From NCBI GenBank assembly GCA_025769875.1, contig JAGFNK010000226.1:1-64000 (forward strand): a stretch of DNA of 64,000 bases, given 5' to 3'. Positions 1 through 12,253 of the stretch are shown here, one piece after another; the stretch's first letter is position 1, and each line of letters begins with the position of its first letter. The DNA is from Russula earlei (lineage: Eukaryota > Basidiomycota > Agaricomycetes > Russulales > Russulaceae). The translations under genes were made by a program, and so were the position numbers. The notes beneath the pieces are model-generated. The model was not told the origin of the DNA, made no database searches, and was given only the letters and a program-made list of their open reading frames with translations.

Positions 1-1851
1 TGGCGTACCGATTTCAGCAGCCATTGGCTTTATACGATCAGCCCTCACCAGCCCCTCCGCATCAATTCCGGATCAGGATGGGCTGGGCTATACATCCTCG
101 TATGATGATAAAGATGCAAAGGTGACGCTGATGCATCAAGCGAGCTCGTGAAAGTAGTCAGACTCAGTTGCGTACTTTAGGATAGCGTCATATATAATCG
201 ACTCTCGCGCTCGACACAATTCGACTTCCAACACCACTGGCAAAAAGGGGATGACTCGTGACAGAAGACTCTTTATCAGTTAAATTTCCAACCTGTGCTT
301 TGCTTTGCTGCTCGGATTTGCTGGGAAGCAACTGAAGAAGAATTGCTCCACTCTCCACTCTAACTGATTCCCATGGCAAATCCATTTGATCTGCACTAGA
401 AGGCATCTACAGCTATTGCTTGTTCAGGTCTTCCATTTAAGCTTGACTATAGATGTGAGATGCATCAGCCAAATGGAAAATGAGTACAAATACTATTGTC
501 CATGTACTATACAAATAACTTCACGATGAGGAAGTGATCAGTAAAGGTTTCAGGTGGGCAATTTCACTCTGTTTGTACTCATCGCCACACGCCACTCTCC
601 ACATTGCCCCCGACAATTAGTTCGTGTGGTTTGTCAAATAACTAACGTTCCATCCGTGATGTTGTACGAGTCATAATGACCGACGTGTGATGCCGGATAC
701 TGCTCGCTGTCTGTGCGCACGGCTACCTCCGTCTGAAAGGGATGGGAGAAACCCAAATCCGATTGGTCTCTGACGAAGCGAGACTACTCCATTTGGGGAG
801 CGTGACAGAACTATGAACACAGTTAGCTGGAGAAAAGAGGATGACGGGAAGGTTGTACATGGCTCGAGAGCCGAAGTCTGTAAGGGAGCGATGCATCCTC
901 GTTGCGGCAATCGACAGGGTGACGAGACCGGGTGTCTGGAACATCTGGATTGCAGAAAGGCATTAAAATTTGAACACCACACATTTGAGGGGGTTTTCTG
1001 CACCAATTTGGATGGAATTCAAGCTCTGCCAAGTGCACTGAAAATGGCAATAAATTTAAAGGCTCAAAGTACATTGTGGAAGGCTGTAGAAATTCGAAAA
1101 GTGAAATATTTGCAGTTCCTGGCCACCCATAGTATGGCTGTATGAGCCTAGGCCAAGCCAAGCCAAGGCCAATCAGGGTTGACGGCTTTGGCCCGGCACC
1201 CAAAGCTGGGGCTTTCAGGCCAACACGGGCTGGAACATCCCTATAAATGCATTCACCCTCACAACCAGTCATCACACGAAATTACCTCTGCTATCTAACA
1301 CTTGTTCATAATGACAAACACAGCTACCGAGAATTATGAGTTTTCCAAAACAAAAAAAGGGGAGGTTGGCTGGGCTGAGCAACAAGGTATTTCCTGACTA
1401 ATCTTAGGCCGACTTGCTCCGCGTCTTACGACACTCTCAGCCAAAGTTACTCATCGGACGACGGGACTTTGCGAGAACGCATACATTGCACGATACATAG
1501 AGGGTGAGGGTGGATGTATAATTATGGTCGTATGATATCACAGTAACAGCGGGTACAAAGAAATAAAGAAGGGAAGGAAACAGAGCCTGTGCGAAATGTG
1601 CGTATTGGGGCGAGCGAGAAGGCGAGGGGCCGTTGCGAGGGTCGGTGCGAGGCGCTTGAGAGAGGAGAGCAAACGCTCCAGGCATGTCGGCCGGCGCCGG
1701 CGATGTGCTATGGCATGGGGAGGGTGGCGCTTCGGTATGCCGTCGCAGGTGATACAATTCGTACGGCCTGTATCACAACGCGACCGCTCGCGTTACACGG
1801 GGCTGGGACAGTAGAGATGGTCGATGATCCCCCGGGTTCAAGACAAGAAGA
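1..1851. other. Stretch without a supportable gene
   Basis: No reading frame in this stretch shows a recognisable domain or a convincing exon chain. A TATA-like CTATAAAT lies at about 1240. The only clear signal is a short segment at 984-1051 that is shared, inverted, with 62694-62757 and is listed separately. Confidence 0.6.
984..1051 (-). repeat. Dispersed repeat, copy 1
   Basis: Read on the minus strand, this ~65-bp stretch matches 62694-62757 on the plus strand with scattered transitions. It includes the shared strings TTTTCAG, GCACTTGG and GAATTCCA, then CAGAAAACCC. It has no coding meaning that I can see. The two copies differ mostly by C/T and G/A changes, several at CpG, as in the transposon copies of this window. 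Confidence 0.7.
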
Positions 1852-4800
1852 TTACGAAAATGGAGGCGCAGGTACGGCTGTCCGTGACCGTGAGACCACG
1901 TCCAATACTCGCTTCCAAAAGGCGTCTGGATAATAGCTGTCTATAGGATCATGCCATGGAATGTTATTGTTAAGCTCTTCAACCGCGGCGTCGATGTGGG
2001 TGCCTTTCTGTTCGTGGAGCACATTTCCCAGTAAGTCCAAGAACTCTTCCGTAATGTAGAGCGGGTAACGGAACTCGCGAAGGATCCCTCGTCTGGACGT
2101 GATTGCGTCAAGAAGGATCTTCTGGGTCCCAATCGAGTGTTTGTATTTCGCCCAGTCGGATGTGATGGTTCGAAAAGTACCAATGTAAATCGTGGATTGG
2201 GACTCTTGTGACGATGACGAGGATAAAAGTGGCTTGAGTGCAAGGAAGAAAAGTTCAACGGTAAAGCCGAGCCCACCACCATCGTACAGGTCCTGCAGAC
2301 GCCATAAATATCGTTGCAACAGATTTGTGAATCGACTTTTTTCTATGAGCTCCCCGACGTCGTTCAAGGCCTCGAGTACGAAGTTGGTCGTTTCACGGCT
2401 ATGTTTTTCTTCGAGAATGGCACGGAATGAGGAGACAAAGCAGCACACGCGCTTGAACACCTGTTGGACTGGTATTAACAGTGATTTATGAGGGTCCCTG
2501 AATAGGTCGAGAAATTGGCTGAAAGGAATGAGCACTGTAGGTTCTGAAGGGATTCTGCTATGGAGACCAGGTAGTTGACGGGTTATTCCGTGAGTCACTG
2601 TGTCTATCATATCCAGGAAGCCGTCAGTCCAGACTTTATATTGCAACTGGTCTGGGTCGATGATATTGTAAATTTTCACCAGCTCAATGATCTTGGGTTT
2701 ATCATTGCGGAGGATTTCCCTGATCTTTTCTCCTGTCAGGTTTTGTACATCCATCAACGTTCGTTCCTCAAAAAATGTCGCGTGTATCTCCGATAGCCAA
2801 TTCAACGCCTCGTCGAGAAAGTCGTCGACCCACTTAGCTTTCTTCAAAGCTAGCTCAAATTTGATTCCGGTGCCCTGTTTCCATTGAAGGCGCCGAATCT
2901 CGCCCCGAGCGTAATCTCGCGTGGATTCGTTATTCAACTTTGACCGAGTAACCATGATCGAAAGGCACGTCCAGTGTATGACGAACGAGCTGTCCACGTC
3001 CGTCGACAACAACTCGCCCATTTTTTCAACATTGCCTATATCTCCCAGCACTCTCCCGGCATCTTCGAACCAGCTAGGTTCAGCATTGGCACAGCAAGCG
3101 AGCACTGCCGTACTCTCGATGCATGTACGGGCCCGCTTACGCCACTGTTCAGGGCTTGCAAAAAGACCACGCGTTTTGCATGTCTCCAACAAGTGGGCGA
3201 TACGCCTGCTGAGCTCGCGTATGACCGTATCTCCTTGAGAGTGAGAAGGAACCACGGTTGTGTGATGATGGCCATTTGAGGGTCGCAGTCCTAGGAGGCT
3301 TCGAACAGCAATGGGACGTAGCGACGAGGAAACCCCAAGTGACGTAGGGTTGGCGATATTCGTTTTAGGCGAGTGGCACCACCGCATGTCTATTCCCGTT
3401 CGTGACTTTGTCCTCGCCTTGTGTCTCTTCAGAGATCCTTTTCCACACATCTCTACCCCATTTCGCGTTAAAAGAACCAGGGATTGCCGCGACGAGGGAT
3501 TCCATTTCGGTCTCCTCCGTCAAGTTGTCCACCAGCCATCGGATCGCCTCTTGATCTCGTTTCATCCGTTCATTCGTTTCTTCCATCGCAAGTTGCATTT
3601 GTCCTTGAGACATGTTCGCGCTAACTGACTTCGATGACCCATCCCGATCCTTGTATTTCCGCCCGTGTAACCTCTGCACCAGATACCAGACAAGACCCGA
3701 GAACGAATTTTGGTATGGGGACTGTGGATACATCACTGGTGCGAATATGGCGAAGACGTAGAGCGACCCGCAAAGCCCAATTGGAACAATCGTACTTTGA
3801 CCAACAGTGATGTTGATGTTCAGAACGAAGTCGCCGAGCCCGACAAAGAACAGAAAGAGGGACACATGGAGAAGTCCGGGTAAAGCCTCAGCTACCACGG
3901 GCATGTACCACTTTTCGGAGCCTTCGTGCAAGTACTGACGAAGCCGGGCACTCTTCAAGGGATCACTGTACCGTTGGAAGACATGCATGTAATTCCGGAC
4001 CCATTGTTGGACAAGGATCGCAAGGAGTGCCGCGGAAAGACTGAATATGAGGGACATGAACCAGAAGGCATTCACACGGATGTCGGATGATGATGCGTTG
4101 AAAGCCGGATAAGGCGGTGGTAGAGAAGAAGGGATAATAATCTGCGGAGCGATGGAGGAGATTTGAGTAGATATCTGAGCGAGCATCGCCACGTTTTGTT
4201 GTAAATAGTACACCATTTGGTCCGCAGGATTCACTTTCAAGTTCCCCTTGCTGTCGATTATGAACGAGGTGAGGGCAGCAGAAAATAGACCAGCCTACGG
4301 GAATGTGCATCAAACAGGTCGAATCGGACGTACACATAGAGAGAACAATAACGAACAAATATGAGGACTCCATCCATATCATCCTTCAATCTTTGAATAC
4401 GGGCCTCGTCGTGGCTCTGGGTTTCGTTTTTGAAAAGGGTCCAGAGTGTGTTGGCGCCGCTATCAAAGTCTTGTGATTCTGGTTTCGAGATGTCTTTTCC
4501 GGGGCTAGACTCGGCCGATTGGTTGTTACTGGCTGTTCATTGATATCTACGTGAGACAATAACACCATCTTCACAGGAAGTAAACCCACCCGAAGAAGGA
4601 TCCAACCCGGATTCAGTATCAGGTGGTTCTGCTTGATCCTTCACTTGTCCGGCTTGTCCTGGTGCATGCACTGCAGTGTCCGCAGGGTGGATTTCTGATT
4701 CAAAAGTCCGTATTTATCAAATAATTAGGAAATGAGGGGAAATAAAGGGATCACCTGTAGCCAGTGGAAAGGTTGGCTGTGCGGTGTCAACTTCTAGACG

Positions 4801-4959
4801 AGGGATATCTCTAAAAGCAAATTTAAAGATGCCCTCGGTCTCAGGAGGGTTCCATCCAGTGGGGGGAGGACACATGCCGGGCCCTCGCACAAGGCGAAGC
4901 GGAGATGAGATATATTGAGACTCCAAGTCGAGGTCATGGTCCGTAGATGCAAAAGCCAT
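1852..4959 (-). CDS. DUF6535 multi-pass membrane protein
   Basis: This is a spliced minus-strand gene. The start at 4959 opens MAFASTDHDLDL, and short exons lead to the DUF6535 core. A 62-bp intron (4356-4295) joins DMDGVLIF to AGLFSAALTSF, the usual opening of the domain. Next come FWFMSLIFSLSAALLA and VQQWVRNY, the family signature, then hydrophobic segments around 3890-3840 and 3790-3740, so about four membrane spans are expected. A long C-terminal region (3270-1852, some 470 residues) is helical and polar and has no motif I recognise; its join across about 3300-3380 is not resolved. DUF6535 proteins are abundant in Agaricomycetes and their function is unknown. The stop is at 1852-1854. 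Confidence 0.8.
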
Positions 4960-5171
4960 CTTTACAAATACGAGCGAGAACGTTCAGTGGGGAGTGTGTG
5001 CAATGATGGAATATCGGGAACGAGAGGAAATAGTGAGATATTAGAACCTTCCATTGTTCAGGTGGCGGTGCAAGAGACGGATGAACGCGCGCGACGGGTT
5101 CACTTCTACTGGCCTGATTTGTAACAAATGCTCTTGCTAGCGCGATGACAAGACGTCAGTAACAAGGAGTG

Positions 5172-5700
5172 TCAACAGGACATGTTACAAGTGTTAGGAA
5201 TTGCCGCCATTTCCAATAAAGCTTGTCTGACATGTCCCAGGTTGTTCCCAGCGAAAGTTACCCTTGACCGCTCGAAGCTTCTCTGACAATCATCCTCGTC
5301 AGCTTCTCTCAATATCTGGCTCTGAATCCGGTTGATGGCTCTGCAAAAGAACTTTCGGCTTTCAAGGAGCAGCTCCAATGCACTGGTAGGATGTGGAGGA
5401 TGCAAGTCAGGAGAATGAGGTTTGTTCCAATTATGGACTTGACGGCGCTACTGTTAGAATGTCAGTAAACAAAGTGTCGGTGCTGATGCCATGTATCGAA
5501 AGGAATTGTATCTTGTTGCGCACAAAGCGCACGCTTTGGGGAATAGCTACAGGTGATAAAGTGTGAGATAGAGCCGCCGGGTGCGTGCAACAGACGACGC
5601 GGGAACGGTTTGGAGGATTTCGACGACGACTACTTTCGCCTTGAGCAAATCTATGATCGCAGCAGCACTGGGCGTAGTACATGAGTCCCATTTCCAGCAA
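5172..5700 (-). CDS. Possible small minus-strand gene, unrecognised
   Basis: Two minus-strand frames lie here (5700-5431 and 5405-5172), in the gap between the DUF6535 gene and the LCL3-like gene. The second encodes a charged, helical stretch with LLLESRKFF and DEDDCQRSFERSR. A splice joining the two is possible, with an acceptor-like CTACCAG just before the second frame. The spacing of charged and leucine residues faintly recalls small LYR-type mitochondrial proteins, but no LYR motif is visible. The stretch may be a real gene divergent from LCL3 or only chance frames. Confidence 0.25.
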
Positions 5701-5758
5701 GCCAGATCCGAGCGGTCGTCAGTTCACACCATGATTTGCGACGGCTTGTAAGCTGCTC

Positions 5759-6945
5759 ATGCATCCGACCCACCCAGACGACAAGCACACTGCCAACGAC
5801 AGCAACGCCAACGAGCCGCCTCTCCCACTCGACTCCACCGGCCTCATCGCGTTCGCATTTCTACTCGGCTCCGCGACGGCCCTCGGGGCATCCTCAGTCT
5901 ATCGCCGTTTCTTTAAGCGAATCAACAATGCAGAGTGGGTCACGCCTGACCTATTGAAACACAGGCGATGGATCACGGGCGTCGTCACTAGGTGCGCAAG
6001 GCGTCCCGCCCTATATCCTTATTATCGATCAACACCGGTGTCCGCTTATGCACATAGCGTGGGCGATGCGGACAACTTCCGCCTCTACCACACACCGGGA
6101 TTTGGCTGGCGCTTGCCATTCAAGCTTAGGCATGTGCCTACCACCCATCGAGGTGCGCACCCATCACCACCGCCGCAAACCGTCTCTTTTTGACGTTCTC
6201 CGATCAAACACTCAATCGCACGCTCTCGACGACCACGCTCGACAACACGGTCGCAGAACTGAAAGGGAAGACGATCCACATCCGCATGGCGGGCATGGAC
6301 GCCCCAGAGGTGAGTGCATGCGCCGAGTTCGGGTGCTGTATCCGGCACGTTCCATCCCGCTCGCTTCCTTCGCCTCTCACACGTCGCGACCGCACGCGCT
6401 GCACAGGGGGCGCATTTTGGCCGCCCGGCGCAGCCCCACGCAGCCGATGCGCTCTCGTGGCTCAAGGAAAACATCGAGGGCCGCCGGATCAAATGCCAGC
6501 TCTTCAGCCGTGACCAGTACAAGCGCGTGGTCGCCATTCCGCTCCTCCCGCCTCGTCGCTGGCGCTGGTGGACGCGCATCGGTGCCGCCCGCAATCTCCC
6601 TCTCGAAATGGTGCGTGCGGGGTGGGGGCTCGTGTACGAGGAGGCCGGGGCGGAATACGGCAGCTGGGGAAAGGAGGCCTACTTGGCTGCGGAGGCCGAG
6701 GCGCGGTATGTTTCCCCTCTCGATTTTCTTTCTTGGGCTCCACTTGACGCGCCCGGATCAGGGCTGCACGGAGGGGCGTATGGCAGAGTGGCAAGGATAT
6801 TGAGTCTCCCGCAGAGTATAAGAGGCGATTTCGCACGGCGAAGGCGAGGATAGAAGAAGTCGAGGAGGTGGTGGACCGCGAGCCCGCATCCGAACGAGTA
6901 GGCCTCCTGGCCAGGATTTTACGGCGAGGCAAGCGTGGGCGGTGA
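5759..6945 (+). CDS. LCL3: Probable endonuclease LCL3 (TNase/SNase-like)
   Basis: This is a membrane-anchored nuclease of the staphylococcal-nuclease fold, a family assigned to mitochondrial or internal membranes in fungi. The start at 5759 is followed by a hydrophobic anchor (GLIAFAFLLGSATALGA). Five exons join in frame. A first intron precedes VGDADNFRLYH (about 6059), the second precedes ELKGKTIHIRMAGMDAPE, a third (6310-6410) precedes GAHFGRPAQPHAADALSWL, and a last intron at about 6716-6760 precedes the basic tail, which ends RRGKRGR at the TGA, 6943-6945. The catalytic-type motifs IRMAGMDAPE and YKRVVA are present. Exon joins were read by eye from GT..AG and phase. The protein is the usual size for the family, and no damage is seen. 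Confidence 0.88.
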
Positions 6946-7743
6946 GAATGCGTGAATTTCCCTCATGAGCATTTGACCTTCACTATTGGCCTTTCAGGTC
7001 GTTCGGTCTGCCCAGAGTGGGGTATGTCATTAGGTTCAGCTCTGTCTGTTGACGATCATGTTGTCATGTTCTTTTTGTTTTTAAATCCGAATTTGTATTC
7101 CGATTTTTTTTTAAAAGTCGTCCTCATCTCATCTTGTCGCAGTCGCAAAGTAGCAATTGTTTCGCTACCAATTATGTGCCAATTTAACCTCGGTGCTTCG
7201 ACAAATACGCTGGATCTCAGCACATCCACCATGTCCGGATCACTCCTGCTTCTTGATCCGACCGACCCCTTCAATGTGTTGTATTCTCCTTTTCCTTCAC
7301 GCGTGTCCCTTGCTTCTGCCTCACCTACAAGGCTACTGGGCTTAATAAGAGTGGCGACGCGCAATCTCCTGCTCAAGGTGGGCAGCGCAGGGCAGCGGCA
7401 TGGAGCACTGTGACTGCCACTGGACAAAGGGAGCAAACGGGAGGTAGGGAACGGGCACGGGAACGGGAACGGAAAGGCTTCCGCGACAAGAGGGCCACAG
7501 ATCATTTTGTACACCATTAACATGTTATCCACGTAGCAAATACGATATTCAGAAAAGCTGGTATACTTAGCAAAACATACAAATAGATGGTTGGCCACGA
7601 GGGTTGCGCACAACAGTCGGAGCAAATCAAGTCTCGCCATCCGTCTTTGGCTGCGGAGAGAAAGATGACGCAGATTGTTGAGAAGGTAGCATGCCGAAGA
7701 GCTAAAACAACCACGCGCGTCTGTTCAGAGCATGACATGGGCG
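6946..7743. other. Intergenic stretch between convergent genes
   Basis: The ~800 bp between the LCL3 stop and the helicase stop is AT-richer than its surroundings and holds T-runs at about 7105-7113. No exon with a recognisable motif was found on either strand. It probably carries both 3' untranslated regions. Confidence 0.6.
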
Positions 7744-10700
7744 CTAGTATAAAATGACCCGCACCGCCTGGATCTCCTTGACGCTCAGCTTGTGCAGTTT
7801 GACTCCTGTTCCTTCGCCCAAAGCGGCATCGGCCAATCCTGGAGGACAGACAAAAGAACCCCGTTGAGCTCTCCAACTCATGATCGACAAGGCAGGATTA
7901 AATTTGATGCTCACCCGTCTTAACGTCCTGCAACCGTAACATGCGCTCCTCGATCGTATTCTCCACGACGAGACGCTTTACGAACACGTCCTTTTCTTGG
8001 CCGAGACGATGGACGCGATCATACGCTTGCGATTCTGCGGCGAAGTTCCACGAGAGATCCATGCTGGAGGTGGGGTTTTTTTTTTCAAGTTCAGAGCGCG
8101 TTAACACAGCGATCAAAAACGGAGACAAAAAATAAAAAGCACCCCACGCAGCAGGACTGCAGGGAGCAGGAAGCGGCGCGCAGGCTTACTTGATGACTCG
8201 GTTAGCGACGGTGAGATTTAAGCCGACGCCGCCACACTTGGTGCTGATCAGGATCACCCTGGGACTGCCCGTCCTGCGGAACGCCATGAGCGCAGCGTCG
8301 CGCGCCTCGCTCCGCATCTTCCCGTCGTATCGTAGGTTCCGAATACCATAACGCGCCAACAGCGTCTCCAACAAGTCCAGCATCGACGTCCCTGTTTCAT
8401 GTACGGTCATCAGTGCATTGCTTCAATGATCGCCATTATAGTCAAACAAGGGGAAGACCGACATTGAGAGTACACGATCGTCTTGTCGCCAGCATCTTCG
8501 CCGATTTGGAGATGCTCAATCAACGCGAGCATTTTTGCGCTCGGTTCCATGTCGTCGTCGTCTCGACGCCACGTGGCGACTGTGCCCTCGCTGAGTTTCT
8601 TGATATCTTTGGTGGCAGGTTGTTTGCCCTTCTGGCGTGATAGGGGAACTACGCGATCCTCGGCCATAACTTCATCGCTTTCATCATCTGAGGTATCGAG
8701 GAATTCTGAAGTCCGAGGTTTCTTCTGCAAGAAGACAGTGTCAAGGACAATTATAAGTGCTCTACATTGGAGCTCACGTCTTCAGAGACTTTTGCCTTTC
8801 CTTTCCCTATAAGCCTGTTTCAACCCTCACGATTTCACGCGAGCAGAATCTGACACACCTTCCTTTAAACCAGACAGGATCTGAGAAAAGTCTGGCATCT
8901 CCTCGTCCGAACTCAGTTCACTTAGGTCCACAGGCATGGGTATGCGGGGAGCAAGGTTAGATTTCGGTAGCTCTAACAGACGCTCTTTCTCCTGTACGGG
9001 ACGCGATCGGTCCTTCTCCGAGCGAGCAAAGGCACGCAACTCGTCAGGTGATGGTTCAAAGGCACTGGAGAGGAAGACTGCATTCGGGCTGATGTCGTTC
9101 ATCTCCTTGCATACCGGACCTGATTTCCAAGTAAGCAGCTCGCCACTATCTAGCAAGGGGACGGATGATTTACATGGACGGAAACCTTTGGCAGCTGCGT
9201 TTTCGAATACTTCCTCTGCGTGCATGTTTTGCTGTTCGTTCCCGAAGCCAAAGATCCCATCATGGACAATGGCCGACTGGCTCATATCTTCCAAGCAGTC
9301 TGTCGCACGCCAGATCAACGATGCAAGCTCAGGAGATCAGTCCAGTGATCTAGCTCACCCGCACACACATCGTGTCCGCATTTCAGAATCCTGCCATTAC
9401 CTTCATAAACTAGGAGACCAGCACGGATCAGCACGAGAGCATGAGCCTGAAAAGAGGGAGTGACATACTCTCGTGGCATACAGGGCACATGGTGTCCTCC
9501 TCGTCTTCGCCATTCGTGAAGTCAAGCTCGATTGCCCGTGCGCGGGTTAGCGCCCTATTAGGTGGATGAAAACGTAAATAGGGCTGAATACAATCATGCC
9601 AAGGCGGACACTCCCACCTGTTCTTCAACTTCACGACCCACGGTACTCCCATCACTCTCCTCGCGCGTGCAAGCTCCTTTTCACTTTCACCGCCTATCAG
9701 CATTGTCGGGTCGTCGTACTGTTCCGCTAGACACTTTAATCATGGCGACGCGAAAGTATTAATCACTAAAGAAAGATCAGAGAAGACTGTATACTCACGA
9801 GAATGAGATTCGGATGACAGCACAACTGGCGGAGCCGCAAGATCATCACCAGCACCACGGAGTGACTGTAGGTGGAACCGTGAAGATACGCGAAGAGGGA
9901 GAGGGACCAGGGAAAATGCGCACTTCTGAATGATCGTCCTTTCGCGAATGAACTTATTAATGCGGATCCTCGCTTTCTTCTCAAAATCATCGTATATCTA
10001 CGAGGTGAATCAGACCAGGATATTGTAGGACTTGAATGGCCAAATCACCTCGCGTTCCTCGGAAGAGAATTGCAGCGATACTATTTCGATCGATTTCGGC
10101 GGCAGCGAAAGCAGTGGCTTGCCCTCGAGCTTTGAATCCTTAGTCCGTCTTAGCAAGATAGGTTTTAGGATCCCCTGAGCACGTGCGCCCGCCAGAGGTG
10201 CGTCATGAGCCTGAATTTTGGTCTGTGAGGGGATACAGTCAGCATTAGATCGCCAGGTATTCGAACGATCACGTAGGGGCAATCGTACGATGTGTTCGTT
10301 GAACGACTGCCAATCGTTCCATGGACGGAAGTGTCCGAACCGAATTAGCCCATAGAGATCTGTTCTATCACCCAGTTACATTCTGCTCATTCTTTGAACG
10401 CACGAAATGTAGTACATACAGAGCGTTTGTGACGGGTGTGCCAGTCAACATCCACCGGAATTTTGTACGAAGCTGGGCAACGACTATGCTGGCACGGGTA
10501 GCCCTGAAAGTATGAGATGAGTTTTATAGCTGCGAATAAAAGCCGTATGACACACCGATTCCGAATAAATTGCGCTTCATCAAGTACGACGCGATACCAT
10601 TTCATACGTGCCAAAACGCCGCTGCAAGGTGATTAGTAAGGGCTGGCTGCGAGAGGGATAAGTATTGAAGGTTTATTAACCCATGTTGAGTCAGCCATTG

Positions 10701-12068
10701 AGCTTCGTCGTCTGGTTCAACGTGAGGATCCTTGATGACAAAGTCAAGACAGAGCGTTTGGTACGTTGTGATGATGATCTACTCATTTACAAGGTGAGAT
10801 GAGGGCAATCAAAAGAACGAAAAGGTGCTACATCTTTTTCTCGGAGTGAGGACAAGCTTTTCAGCTTTGTCTTGCCATGATGTATATGCGCGCTGAACAT
10901 GTTGTTTGTCTTAGATTCCAATTCATCTTTCCACTGCACAAACCGGATAAGTCGACGCGCGTTGTCGGGCGATGTGGGGCGTACCTGGTGAAGCAGCGCA
11001 GTAGGAACGATAACGAGAGTTGTACGATTGTTTTCGTCGGGGCCGGGTATGTTCATGGCCATCGTGGCAATCATCTGAACGGTTTTACCTAGACGGCCGC
11101 CATCAGGAGATGCGCACTTCCTATGCAAGGCGCCGAAACAGACCTAGCCCCATTTCGTCCCTTAAGACCAATGTTAGGGAGGAAACCGACCGGCAGCAAG
11201 AGTGAAAATACGAACGCCATAATCCCGCCTCGATACTTCGTCTCTTTCTCTTGCATTAACATCCTAGAAGGTGATCTAGTTCGTTCCTCCCGATCCAGTG
11301 AGGAAGGAGCCTTACCAGCTGACGCCGATTATCTGATGCGGGATAAGGCGGACTTCCATACCAGGGAGGATATCCTTTGCGCTAACCAAGCTATGGCATC
11401 AAAGGCCGAAAGGTGAGATGTCATAGTGACTTGTACCAACTCTTTTAGGCCCAAGTACTTCATGCCATCCTTGACGTGCATGTCTTGTGCTAGGTTATCA
11501 ATAGACTTGGAGACAAACTCCGCCAACCTTGAGTGAGCATCAGTTTCCAGGATGACAATCAACGATGAAGCACACATGCCGTTGTTCTTGGTCATCACCC
11601 CCGTAATCTAGCCTGGTCAGAGGGTTTTCTACATCATTATGTACTCGAAACTCGGTGTTTAATGGATGGACCGAAGAGGGGAGTCTATACGCAGCTGTGA
11701 TGACAGACTGTGCTTCGCGAGCAATGCGTTCTTCTGGTGAGAGTACCGGATCCGTCACAACAACATCTGACAGTACGCCGCGTTGTCGGTCACAAGCAAA
11801 GATCGAGGATAAAACCCGTACGTGAGGACTCGATGCTCGCGAGGAGGCCCGTAGGCAGTCTGTTGGTCACCGGGCGGGACGCTCCATGTGCTTGGCGCTT
11901 GTTCAGAGGGGCAGCCATGGCCGTGGCGTATTGCGAACCTCGCTTGCGTTTCTCGCCGCGTTCGCTGGATACCAGATGCCGCGGGAGTGACATGGATGAA
12001 GAGTCATCATCCTGGGTGAGATCAAGAGCGGCAAGGATCCGCGACCTTGATGAACCGGGGTCGGACAT
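7744..12068 (-). CDS. SNF2-family helicase with RING finger (Rad5/Rad16 class)
   Basis: This is a DNA-dependent ATPase and possible ubiquitin ligase. The start at 12068 (MSDPGSSRSRIL) is chosen over 12131 because the acidic, serine-rich N-terminus fits better. Order: basic NLS-like stretch; VRLIPHQIIGVSW; YRGGIMA, then a 17-nt exon (11160-11144) giving ADEMGLGKTVQ (Walker A); LVIVPTALLHQ; HIHHGKTKLK; LDEAQFIRNR (DEAQ box, about 10560); LRRTKDSKLEGK; LRQLCCHPNL; RING finger CPVCHE / CGHDVCADC / CPVC (about 9490-9100), interrupted by introns; then helicase half 2 with STKCGGVGLNL and AYDRVHRLGQEKDVFVKRL. It ends with a tail at TAG 7746-7744. The RING inserted between the helicase halves is diagnostic of the class. 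All motifs look intact. The orthologue is uncertain. Confidence 0.87.
11144..11160 (-). other. 17-nt microexon encoding part of Walker A
   Basis: Read on the minus strand, the exon ending ATTATGGC joins this 17-nt block through a CTTAAG acceptor, and a GTCTGT donor then leads to the acceptor GTCTAG before GTAAAACC. The phases fit exactly and yield A-DEMGLGKTVQ. Without it the sequence would read a wrong GGRLGKT. Confidence 0.82.
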
Positions 12069-12253
12069 TGTTATTGGAACGAGGAAGGAGAGGCCACGCG
12101 GCCAAGTTGCATTGTACGGCGGGGAGGTCAATCAACGAGCGCGTTTTCCTATTAACGCCTCAGTGGCATGGCTCTCCCACGCTCTCCCACCCCGTAAAAG
12201 GAAAGCTATCCGGTGTACGGTAATAACACAGATGGACTACAAATACAACAAGT

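Noticed and set aside
7056..7640. 194-codon minus-strand frame downstream of the helicase
   Set aside because: It runs through T/A-rich intergenic sequence, has no motif, and the helicase already ends at 7744.
11070..11110. Apparently degenerate Walker A (GGRLGKT) in the SNF2 helicase
   Set aside because: The wrong residues are intron sequence; a 17-nt microexon at 11144-11160 restores DEMGLGKT with correct phases.
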